Source: Nitrincola sp048264025 (GTDB lineage: Bacteria; Pseudomonadota; Gammaproteobacteria; Pseudomonadales; Balneatricaceae). Taken from it: DNA of 64,000 nucleotides. Every line of letters begins with the position of its first letter. Within the stretch, counting starts at the first letter, position 1. Below, one piece after another: positions 55,040 to 63,057 of the stretch. Both the position numbers and the translations under genes were made by a program. The notes under the pieces were generated by a model that ran no database searches, was not told the DNA's origin, and saw nothing but the letters and a program-made list of their open reading frames with translations. The stretch spans positions 62,001 to 126,000 of the forward strand of contig NZ_JBLXDN010000008.1 of assembly GCF_048264025.1 (NCBI RefSeq), given 5' to 3'.

Positions 55040-55091
55040 GTAGCACAGCTAAAATAAAACCGTTCAATGGGTTTCAGTGAAAGGGTAACTC

Positions 55092-55580
55092 ATGTCGTCT
55101 AAACACTGGATAGTCAGTCTACTTTGCCTGCTTCCTTTGCAGGTGGTTGCCAGCAGCCCGCCAGGGTCACAACAGGCGGCAGTGTCACAGGAAAGCCAGG
55201 AGCGCATCAGCAGTGAGCTGACCGCACTGGCTCGCACGGAGATTCGTGTGGGTAACCACAAGCGATTCCTGATGCAACAACAAGGCTCCAGCCTGGAAGC
55301 GCTACCTGACAGCTTCATATTTGATCATCCGCCTGCCGGAACACACGGACAGATCCAGCAAATTTTCTGGAATGAACCTGACGGTTTGTTTGCGCTGGTC
55401 AACCTGGGCAAACAACATCAAGTCCTGCCCGGCCACTTGCTGCGTTACAGCAAACGCTACCCTGGCCATGAAACACTGTCCGGTGGCGTTCTGATGATAC
55501 TGCAAACCTTTCAGCAGCAAAGTTACGCACTGATTCTACAAGCTAACCGTGTGCCAGCCGTCAACGACCCTATAGAGTAA
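55092..55580 (+). CDS. exported protein between flgP and flgT, SH3-like C-terminal domain
   Basis: A 162-residue protein with a Sec signal (cleavage near QVVASS) and no lipobox. I do not know a name for it. The C-terminal half (LVNLGKQHQVLPGHLLRYSKR, then GGVLMILQTFQQQSYALI and VPAVNDPI) resembles the SH3-like C-terminal domain of FlgT (VWINAGELSGINPGDRLSVYRR) and the tails of LysM wall-binding proteins. AAGGG precedes the ATG. It is co-directional and close to both flagellar genes, so a role in a flagellar outer ring is a reasonable guess. It is not FlgO by motif. Confidence 0.6.
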   Translation: MSSKHWIVSLLCLLPLQVVASSPPGSQQAAVSQESQERISSELTALARTEIRVGNHKRFLMQQQGSSLEALPDSFIFDHPPAGTHGQIQQIFWNEPDGLFALVNLGKQHQVLPGHLLRYSKRYPGHETLSGGVLMILQTFQQQSYALILQANRVPAVNDPIE

Positions 55581-55586
55581 CCTTCC

Positions 55587-56807
55587 ATGCGCCGGATTAT
55601 TTGTCTGTTACTACTGACCAGCCTGTTCATCACCCTCCCCTTACAGGCTGCTGACATCCCGCGCACCATTGAAGCCGAAGGCACTGCAATAATCACCAAT
55701 GGCGACCTGATTACAGCCAGACGTACAGCCGTAAACCAGGCTGCGGAAATTGCATCAAGGCAGGCCTCTACGTTTATTTCTTCCAGCGCGGAAACCCGCG
55801 ATGGCGCACTGGTCAGCGACAATACCCGCATCACCAGCAATGGACTATTACAGGACATTCATGTCATTGAAGAGCAACTGAAAGGTAATGAGCTGACCGT
55901 TAGAATCCGTGCACAGGTGAGTGCCGCCCAGGGCTGCCCCGGCGGCATGGAAGAAACGGCCTATCAACGCAATATCGGCTTTACTGCTTTTCCCATGACA
56001 CAGCCCTCGCAAGCCAATGCCGGCGGACTGCATCAAATAGCCACACAGCTACCGGAACTGCTGGCACGTGAGCTTAAGCAACAACCTGGCTTTAACAGCC
56101 ACACCGCCACTCACATGACGCTGCATCCGAACCTGCAAAACGCACCCACTCAGATGCTGGATGACGGCACCCTGACCAATTTGCAACGCCATACTGAGCA
56201 GACCAACATGCAGTATATTGTATCCGGCGTTATCCGTGACATCAGCCAGCGTAACCCGCAGGGAGCACGCGAGCCCAATATACTGGTAGATCTGTACCGT
56301 CGCACCGATCCCACTAATGAGCGTAACCTGCGTGCATTCATCATGGACGTGTATATCCACGACGCTTTCAGCGGTGGCCTGGTTTGGCAGAACCGCTATA
56401 TGACAGCGGGTATCTGGAATGCAGGTCAACAACGTACTGGCTTTGCCACAGATGCGTTTTGGCAACAGGATTATGGTCATAAAGTACGCCAAACCATGCG
56501 ACAGACAGTTGCAGATATTAATGATGCTCTGCGCTGCGAGCCATTCAGCGCCCGCATCACTCGTACAGAGCAGAATAGAGTTTGGATCAATGCCGGCGAG
56601 TTAAGCGGCATCAATCCAGGAGACAGGCTCTCGGTCTACCGCCGCTACACCCATTATGATGCCATGCAAATCGCCTATCCGGAGTTCACCAACACCCAGA
56701 GAACGCTGACTATCGACTCAGTTCAACCGAACTTTGCCAGCGGCACGCTCAACAGCGGCGCTGGCGAGATCAATATTCAGCGCGACGATATCGTCAAGAG
56801 TCAGTAA
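55587..56807 (+). CDS. flgT: flagellar assembly protein T (FlgT-like)
   Basis: A 406-residue exported protein with a signal ending LQAADIP. The N-terminal domain (IEAEGTAIITNGDLITARRTAVNQA), a TolB-N-like middle domain (IGFTAFPMTQPSQAN through LLARELKQQ) and a C-terminal SH3-like domain (VWINAGELSGINPGDRLSVYRR) match FlgT, the H-ring protein of Vibrio sodium-driven polar flagella. It starts 6 bases after the previous gene, so it is in the same operon. FlgT in Vibrio is needed for the outer rings that hold MotX. Confidence 0.85.
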   Translation: MRRIICLLLLTSLFITLPLQAADIPRTIEAEGTAIITNGDLITARRTAVNQAAEIASRQASTFISSSAETRDGALVSDNTRITSNGLLQDIHVIEEQLKGNELTVRIRAQVSAAQGCPGGMEETAYQRNIGFTAFPMTQPSQANAGGLHQIATQLPELLARELKQQPGFNSHTATHMTLHPNLQNAPTQMLDDGTLTNLQRHTEQTNMQYIVSGVIRDISQRNPQGAREPNILVDLYRRTDPTNERNLRAFIMDVYIHDAFSGGLVWQNRYMTAGIWNAGQQRTGFATDAFWQQDYGHKVRQTMRQTVADINDALRCEPFSARITRTEQNRVWINAGELSGINPGDRLSVYRRYTHYDAMQIAYPEFTNTQRTLTIDSVQPNFASGTLNSGAGEINIQRDDIVKSQ

Positions 56808-56815
56808 AGTCGCTA

Positions 56816-57460
56816 TTACTGCTGGCCACGAATATTGATTTCTACCCGGCGATTCAATGCACGACCATGCACTGTCGAATTATCCGCTACAGGTTGTGAT
56901 GGCCCGTGACCAATTGTTGATACGCGCATGGGGCCAACCCCAGAACTGATCAGGCGCTGCGCTACACTCTGTGCCCGACGCTCAGATAGCTGCTGGTTAT
57001 ACTGCAAACTGCCAGTGCTGTCCGTATGCCCCTCAACATCAATCAAAGTCTGATCGTATTGACGCAGCACATTGGCTACCGAATCCAGGGTTTCATAGAA
57101 GGCGGGCTCTATACGGTCTTCATTGGTGGCAAAGGTGATACTACCCGGCATGACCAACTGTATTTCGTCACCAACCCGATTTACATCGACACCGGTACCC
57201 TGCAGTTGCTGGCGCAGATGTGCTTCCTGCTGATCCATATAATAACCTACACCACCGCCAACGGCTGCCCCTAGCAGAGCGCCTACCAACGCCCCTTCAT
57301 TACGATTGCCCGAACCGGCTACCGCGGCACCCAGCGCTGCCCCACCTAACGCACCACCCGCTGTACCCTTAACGGTATTCGACGTATCGTAGGGGTTCAT
57401 GGTGTTACAGCCAGCCAGAAACACAATAGAAGCTGTAGCCAGCACAATCTTATTTTTCAT
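56816..57460 (-). CDS. OmpA family lipoprotein with glycine zipper (YiaD-like)
   Basis: An outer-membrane lipoprotein of 214 residues: lipobox FLAGC, a glycine-zipper segment rich in GG and AL (about residues 32-72), and a C-terminal OmpA domain that binds peptidoglycan, with EGHTDSTGSLQYNQQLSERRA and GRALNRRVEI. It converges on flgT with an 8-base gap. YiaD is the nearest well-known relative. It also resembles motility-associated OmpA proteins, but no flagellar motif is visible. Confidence 0.85.
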   Translation of the reverse strand: MKNKIVLATASIVFLAGCNTMNPYDTSNTVKGTAGGALGGAALGAAVAGSGNRNEGALVGALLGAAVGGGVGYYMDQQEAHLRQQLQGTGVDVNRVGDEIQLVMPGSITFATNEDRIEPAFYETLDSVANVLRQYDQTLIDVEGHTDSTGSLQYNQQLSERRAQSVAQRLISSGVGPMRVSTIGHGPSQPVADNSTVHGRALNRRVEINIRGQQ

Positions 57461-57635
57461 CAGTATGCTCTCCAGTGATCAACATAGATTACCCTTATAC
57501 CCTTTGAAAACTGAACAGTGCATGAAGCAATACACAGCAAAGCTGCTCAGGGTGCTGGTACACTACCCACCTAACCGCTAAAATAGGGCAGATTGCAGCG
57601 TTAATTCAGCATTTCAGCTTCAAGGAGCCACCCTC

Positions 57636-59549
57636 TTGTCACAGCTTCCTGTCATTGTCGGTTTCGGCGGCATCAGCCCAGCCGGAAGATCATCCTTTCA
57701 CCACGGTTACCGCCGCTTGATACTGGATCATCTTGACAGCACCCAGCGAACCGAAACTTTGACCTCGCTAGCAACCCTGATGCAACGGGCCAGCTACAGT
57801 GAAGGGGCATTCATCACCCCTGAGGGTCAGCGACTGACACAACAAGACCTCACCCAATCCCTTGAAGCTGAGCTTCTATCCAACACGCTGATTCGTCGCA
57901 TTCATCCAGACTGGTTTGACGTCAATGCGATCATGCTGAACAAAGCCGCAACACTGCGAGCAGGTGATACGCCGCTCACTTTTCGTGTGCGTAACCGACA
58001 CCTTCCGCAAACGCTTCCTTCCAACTGGAAGATCCGCGCTTTGCCAGGTGGTGAATCTGAAGTAGAAGTCAGCGGTGGCTGCGATGTGATTTTTCCGGAT
58101 TACCGACAGGCAGCTGTGCAGAGCGCCGGCATGCTGCCCACCGGGTTTGATCCGGGCTCACTCTATCAGTCACGTAATCACCCACGCGGACTGCAAATGA
58201 GTGTGTATGCCGCCTCAGATGCGATCATGTCAGTCGGTATCGACTTTCTGGAAATCGCCGCCAAGCTTTCCCCGGACCAAATCGCCGTGTTTGCCAGCAA
58301 CTCCATCGGCCAGCTGGATGACAGCGGCTTTGGCGGCCTGACCAAATTTCCAGCCCTTGGCAAACGCACGACGTCAAAGCAAATGCCGCTGGGCTATGCA
58401 CAGATGCCAGCCGATTTCATCAATGCCTATCTACTCGGCAATGTCGGCCTTACCGGTGGAGCTCTTGGCGCCTGCGCAACCTTTTTGTACAACCTGCGCA
58501 GTGGCGTTGAAGAGATACGCTCAGGTCGGCGTAAACTGGTCATGGTCGGCGGCAGCGATGCGCCGGTCACGCCGGAAATTATTGAAGGCTTTCGCGCCAT
58601 GGGCGCACTGGCGGAAGATAAATACCTGCAAGCGCTGGATAACTTATCCGAATCACAGGCCCCTGATTACCGTCGCGCTTGTCGCCCCTTCGGTAACAAC
58701 TGCGGTTTTACCATCGGTGAGTCCAGCCAGTATCTGGTGCTGATGAGCGATGATCTGGCAATAGAATCAGGGGCGCAGATTTTCGGTGCAGTGGGCGATG
58801 TTTTCGTACACGCCGATGGCCATAAAAAATCCATTTCGGCTCCCGGGATCGGCAATTATATGACGCTGGGTAAAGCCGCCTCACTGGTGCGCAATCTACT
58901 CGGAGAAACCTCGCTACGTCAGCGCAGTTATGTTCAGGCACATGGAACCAGCACCCCACAAAACCGGGTGACTGAGTCCCATGTCATCAACGAAACAGCC
59001 AAAGCCTTCGGTATTGAAAGCTGGACTGTTTCAGCAGTCAAAGCCTATATCGGACACTCACAAGGCTGTGCTGGCGGCGATCAAATCATGGCATCCTTGG
59101 GCGTCTGGCAACATGGCATCATTCCGGGACTAACCACCACACCCGAAATAGCTGGCGATGTATATCAGTCCAACCTGAATCTGCCACTCAGTCACCAAGC
59201 TGGGGAGCCTGGGCAAATGGATAGCGCACTGATCAATGCCAAGGGATTTGGCGGAAACAATGCCAGTGCGGTGTTGCTTTCACCACAGATAACCGAGAGT
59301 CTGCTGAGCAAGCGCTACAGCAGTGAACAGATGCAACGCTGGCGTATACGCCGGGAAAAGGTAGAAGAAACCGCTCGGGCTTATGATCTTTCAGCTACAC
59401 GCGGCATCAGTCGCCCCCTGTACTTATATGACAACCAGGTCCTAACCGGTGAAGACTTAAGCATCAGTGATACTGAAATTCATCTACCCGGCTACCCGAA
59501 CCCAGTATCGATCAATGTAGAAAATCCGTATAAAGACTTTAATAAATAA
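57636..59549 (+). CDS. fabY: beta-ketoacyl-ACP synthase FabY
   Basis: Starts fatty acid synthesis by condensing acetyl-CoA with malonyl-ACP, as shown for Pseudomonas aeruginosa FabY. The 637-residue thiolase-fold protein has the FabY opening LPVIVGFGGISPAGRSSFHHG and the Cys-His-His triad: Cys280 in GALGACATF, His436 in QAHGTSTPQN and His474 in YIGHSQGCAGG. Translation begins at TTG 57636, behind AAGGAG at 9 bases. A small lipoprotein gene follows by 29 bases. No fabH lies in the window to compare. Confidence 0.9.
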   Translation: MSQLPVIVGFGGISPAGRSSFHHGYRRLILDHLDSTQRTETLTSLATLMQRASYSEGAFITPEGQRLTQQDLTQSLEAELLSNTLIRRIHPDWFDVNAIMLNKAATLRAGDTPLTFRVRNRHLPQTLPSNWKIRALPGGESEVEVSGGCDVIFPDYRQAAVQSAGMLPTGFDPGSLYQSRNHPRGLQMSVYAASDAIMSVGIDFLEIAAKLSPDQIAVFASNSIGQLDDSGFGGLTKFPALGKRTTSKQMPLGYAQMPADFINAYLLGNVGLTGGALGACATFLYNLRSGVEEIRSGRRKLVMVGGSDAPVTPEIIEGFRAMGALAEDKYLQALDNLSESQAPDYRRACRPFGNNCGFTIGESSQYLVLMSDDLAIESGAQIFGAVGDVFVHADGHKKSISAPGIGNYMTLGKAASLVRNLLGETSLRQRSYVQAHGTSTPQNRVTESHVINETAKAFGIESWTVSAVKAYIGHSQGCAGGDQIMASLGVWQHGIIPGLTTTPEIAGDVYQSNLNLPLSHQAGEPGQMDSALINAKGFGGNNASAVLLSPQITESLLSKRYSSEQMQRWRIRREKVEETARAYDLSATRGISRPLYLYDNQVLTGEDLSISDTEIHLPGYPNPVSINVENPYKDFNK

Positions 59550-59578
59550 GACGCTTTGACTAACAGGAGGCCATTGGA

Positions 59579-59980
59579 ATGCTATACAAGATCGCCATGA
59601 CACTGATACTGGGCAGCCTGCTTAGCGGCTGTATCAAAACAGATAACCTGCTGCAGCGAGACCCAACGGCAAATCAGTATTACAAGTTAGACTCTCAAGA
59701 TTTGCGACTTTGCCGTGGAGAAAGCAGAAACTGCTATGGCCTCGCACACATAGTGTCAGCCAGAGAAAAATTAAGCGAGATGGAGACCATGTATGGTCAG
59801 CGAGTCAGCGGGCCCAACTATCCGGTTAACTTTGCACGCATGCTAGTCAACCCACCCAACGGAAGCTATAGCGTGAAACAACTGGAAGGTGGCCGTTTTT
59901 ATCAACTGCCTGTGAATGACTATACCGATAGTGCCTGGAGTGCACTCAGCCAGGTTCACAAAGCCTATTACGAGAACTAA
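59579..59980 (+). CDS. hypothetical lipoprotein downstream of fabY
   Basis: A 133-residue predicted lipoprotein with signal and lipobox LLSGC (Cys18). The mature part is short and polar, with Cys residues in LCRGESRNCYG that could form a disulfide. I recognise no domain. AGGAGG lies 7 bases before the ATG, and the 29-base gap after fabY suggests co-transcription. Confidence 0.7.
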   Translation: MLYKIAMTLILGSLLSGCIKTDNLLQRDPTANQYYKLDSQDLRLCRGESRNCYGLAHIVSAREKLSEMETMYGQRVSGPNYPVNFARMLVNPPNGSYSVKQLEGGRFYQLPVNDYTDSAWSALSQVHKAYYEN

Positions 59981-59985
59981 TGCCG

Positions 59986-60759
59986 TTAATGCAAACGAAA
60001 CAATGTCATGGCATTGTCCAGGGTTTGCTCGGCAATCTGATCTATAGGAATGCCTCGGAGCGAGGCTAATTGCTGTGCTACTCTGAGCACTTGCAGTGGC
60101 GAGTTAGGTTGATCAGTAAATCCGTACAGGGACATATCCGGAGCATCGGTTTCCAGCAGCATCCACTCCAACGGCAGCTCAGCCGCTAATTGCTGCTGAC
60201 GCCGAGCCCGCGGATAGGTAATCGTACCGCCAATGCCTAAACGGAAACCAAGCTTGGCGTACTCACGAGCCTGCTCAATACTGCCAGAGTAGGCGTGTAC
60301 CACACCACCGGCAGCCAATCGATAACGCTTCAGCAGACTCAACATCCGCTCATGCGCTTTGACCACATGCAGAATGACCGGTAACTCATGCTGTCGCGCC
60401 AGATCCAGTTGCTGCTTCAACAGCATCACCTGCACCTCAGCCACGGCCATATTCGCACGAAAATCCAGGCCGATTTCACCTACAGCAACAATGTCTGCTT
60501 CACGCTGCAAGGCATCAGCCAAGCGATCCACACAGTGTTTAGTATGCTGCTCAAGAAAACAGGGGTGCAGCCCCAGTGCTACGACCAGCTGTTCAGGCCA
60601 ACGCTGACGCAAGGACAATACCCGCTCAAAATCACCTGCCGTTACACCCGGCACCAGTATCTGACTGATACCCTCCACCTTAGCCTGCTGCATCAGCGCT
60701 TCCCGCTGCGCATCAAAGACAGGAAAGTCCAGATGGCAGTGGCTATCAAACAGAGGCAT
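59986..60759 (-). CDS. TatD family metal-dependent hydrolase
   Basis: A TIM-barrel metal-dependent nuclease of the TatD family (YjjV/YcfH-like). The 257-residue protein has the metal ligands in FDSHCHLDF, GEIGLDFR, HVVKAHERM, VHAYSGS and LETDAPDMS. Its ATG shares one base with the prfC stop, so the two are co-translated. The exact paralogue is uncertain. Confidence 0.88.
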   Translation of the reverse strand: MPLFDSHCHLDFPVFDAQREALMQQAKVEGISQILVPGVTAGDFERVLSLRQRWPEQLVVALGLHPCFLEQHTKHCVDRLADALQREADIVAVGEIGLDFRANMAVAEVQVMLLKQQLDLARQHELPVILHVVKAHERMLSLLKRYRLAAGGVVHAYSGSIEQAREYAKLGFRLGIGGTITYPRARRQQQLAAELPLEWMLLETDAPDMSLYGFTDQPNSPLQVLRVAQQLASLRGIPIDQIAEQTLDNAMTLFRLH

Positions 60760-62345
60760 TAATGTTCCCGAGTGGCCCTGAAGCGCACATCTGGCCAGCG
60801 CTCTTCAGTCAGTGACAGATTCACTCGTGTCGGTGCCAGATAGGTCAGCAGGCCTGAGCCATCCAGCGCCAGGTTGTCGTGTCCTTTACGACGGAACTCG
60901 TCCAGCATTTTAGCATCATCACACTCAACCCAACGGGCCGTCTGCACGGTGATGGGCTCATAAAGGCATTCCACCTTATATTCATCGTTAAGGCGGTAAA
61001 CCACCACCTCAAACTGCAACTGCCCTACAGCACCCAGGATCAGGTCGTTATTTTTTAACGGCATAAACAACTGCACCGCACCCTCTTCAGAGAGTTGCTG
61101 CAGGCCTTTTTGCAGCTGTTTTATCCTTAATGGATCTTTCGGCCTGACACGACGAAACATTTCCGGCGCAAAGTGCGGTATACCGGTGAATTTGAGTGAT
61201 TCGCCCTCGGTGAAGGTATCACCTATCTGTATCGTGCCATGGTTGTGTAAACCAATAATGTCACCCGACCAGGCCTCCTCGACATTTTCACGATCACCGG
61301 CAATAAAGGTGACTGCGTCAGCTATACGCACATCCTTACCAATGCGCACATGGCGCATTTTCATGCCGCGGGTATAACTCCCCGAGCAGATACGCATAAA
61401 GGCAATACGGTCACGGTGACGTGGGTCCATATTCGCCTGGATCTTGAAGATAAAGCCACTGAAGCTATCCTCATCAGCGGCTACAGCACGGGTTTCAGTT
61501 GGCCGTGGCGGTGGCGCCGGAGCCCACTCAACGAAATCCGTCAGCATTTCGCGCACCCCAAAATTCCCCAAGGCTGTACCGAAAAACACCGGTGTCAGCC
61601 GCCCGTCCAGATAGGCCTGCTGATCCCAGACATGGGTGGCGCCTTTTACCAGTTCAATCTCATCGACAAACGCCTCATAGTCATCCTCCAGCAAGGCGCG
61701 AGCTTCGTCATTATCCAACCCCTGAATAAGCTTCTCCTCCGCCAGCGTATGCCCCATGCCCGGCGTAAAAACATGCAGTGTATCGGTGTAGAGGTTATAC
61801 ACCCCTTTAAACCACTTACCTGAACCGATGGGCCAGTTGATCGGAGCGGCTTCTATTTTCAGTACCGCTTCGATTTCGTCCAACAGCTCAATCGGATCGC
61901 GTATATCACGGTCCATTTTGTTGATAAAGGAGAAAATCGGCGTATCCCGCAAACGACACACATCCATCAATTTGATGGTGCGTTCCTCAACACCTTTGGC
62001 GCCATCCACAACCATCAGCGCCGAATCCACAGCAGTCAGAGTACGGTAGGTATCTTCGGAAAAGTCTTCGTGCCCAGGGGTATCCAACAGATTGACTGTG
62101 CGTCCGTTAAAAGGAAACTGCATCACCGAGGAGGTAATGGAAATCCCACGCTCCTGCTCCATGGTCATCCAGTCGGATGTCGCATGCCGGTCACTACCAC
62201 GTCCTTTCACTGTGCCGGCCACCTGAATCAACTGTCCGATCAGCAGCAGTTTTTCGGTAATAGTGGTTTTACCCGCATCCGGGTGCGAGATGATAGCGAA
62301 AGTACGGCGCTGCGAGACTTCTTGCGAGATTGAGCTGTTGGGCAT
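60759..62345 (-). CDS. prfC: peptide chain release factor 3
   Basis: A GTPase that recycles RF1 and RF2 after termination. The 528-residue protein has the P-loop SHPDAGKTTITEKLL, the RF3 signature SDWMTMEQERGISI, LLDTPGHEDFSEDT and NKMDRD, followed by an OB/elongation-factor domain and the RF3 C-terminal domain. It is followed by tatD with a one-base overlap. Confidence 0.97.
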   Translation of the reverse strand: MPNSSISQEVSQRRTFAIISHPDAGKTTITEKLLLIGQLIQVAGTVKGRGSDRHATSDWMTMEQERGISITSSVMQFPFNGRTVNLLDTPGHEDFSEDTYRTLTAVDSALMVVDGAKGVEERTIKLMDVCRLRDTPIFSFINKMDRDIRDPIELLDEIEAVLKIEAAPINWPIGSGKWFKGVYNLYTDTLHVFTPGMGHTLAEEKLIQGLDNDEARALLEDDYEAFVDEIELVKGATHVWDQQAYLDGRLTPVFFGTALGNFGVREMLTDFVEWAPAPPPRPTETRAVAADEDSFSGFIFKIQANMDPRHRDRIAFMRICSGSYTRGMKMRHVRIGKDVRIADAVTFIAGDRENVEEAWSGDIIGLHNHGTIQIGDTFTEGESLKFTGIPHFAPEMFRRVRPKDPLRIKQLQKGLQQLSEEGAVQLFMPLKNNDLILGAVGQLQFEVVVYRLNDEYKVECLYEPITVQTARWVECDDAKMLDEFRRKGHDNLALDGSGLLTYLAPTRVNLSLTEERWPDVRFRATREH

Positions 62346-62486
62346 CAGTTAACATCTTCTAGTTGGTACGCGAATGTATACACATGCAAAAGCACCATTA
62401 GCTAGGTGCCTTAAACGGAAAATCCGCAGAGTTGAAAAGCTTTAGTGGCTATTTTCGCTGATATTGAGTTTATAAACAATCAACGA

Positions 62487-62933
62487 TCAATCCAGCCGAT
62501 AACGATCATGACAGGCGCGGCAACTCTGCAAGGTCTGGCGAAACAGATCACGGGTTTGATCATCCTGCCCGGCGCTTGCCGATTCCACCATTTCGGCTGT
62601 AGTGGCAATAAAAGCCTGCATGCGCTCAGTAAAATCAGCTTGATTCTCCCAGACAGCCGCCGCTGAGCGACTACTGACGCTCTGACTTTCTTCGGTAAAC
62701 CCTTCCAATGCCAACGCCCCCAGGCGGTTCAGCATTTCTGCTCTATACACAAATTGTTCATCTGAATATGCTTTGCTACGGTGCAAGGGGTTGAGCACAT
62801 TCAATTGATAGCTCATCAACCGGAAAGCGGACTGACGATACTCCACACTGTCCTCAGGTTTCATGCTATCGCTGCTGACCCAGCCTGACATCAGTACCAG
62901 TATCAATCCCGTAAAACCTACATACTTTTTCAT
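62487..62933 (-). CDS. cytochrome c' family protein
   Basis: A periplasmic c-type cytochrome of the cytochrome c' type, a four-helix bundle with a single haem near the C-terminus. The 148-residue protein has a signal peptide (residues 1-20) and the haem site CRACH at 138-142, followed by DRYR, as is typical. Cytochromes c' bind NO and are linked to nitrosative stress. I start it at ATG 62933, behind AGGAG; the frame to 63020 is too long. It is divergent from a RegB-like sensor kinase. Confidence 0.85.
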   Translation of the reverse strand: MKKYVGFTGLILVLMSGWVSSDSMKPEDSVEYRQSAFRLMSYQLNVLNPLHRSKAYSDEQFVYRAEMLNRLGALALEGFTEESQSVSSRSAAAVWENQADFTERMQAFIATTAEMVESASAGQDDQTRDLFRQTLQSCRACHDRYRLD

Positions 62934-63026
62934 TCCAACTCCTGCAAAACTCAAAAAACCTAACAAAAAACCAGCCAAACCCCTAGGTGCGACATTGTGA
63001 CACGCCACAGGTTCCTGCAAAACCGT

Positions 63027-63032
63027 TATAAT
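63027..63032 (+). promoter_or_regulatory. -10 element of the sensor kinase gene
   Basis: A perfect TATAAT lies 25 bases before the kinase start. The -35 at the right spacing (GCCACA, 63004-63009) is weak, which suggests an activator. The 124-base divergent gap also contains GCGAC-N7-ACACGC (near 62990), a loose match to RegA/PrrA-type sites; this is only a hint. Confidence 0.4.
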
Positions 63033-63057
63033 CAGCTGATTAGCGACGGAGGTCTGT

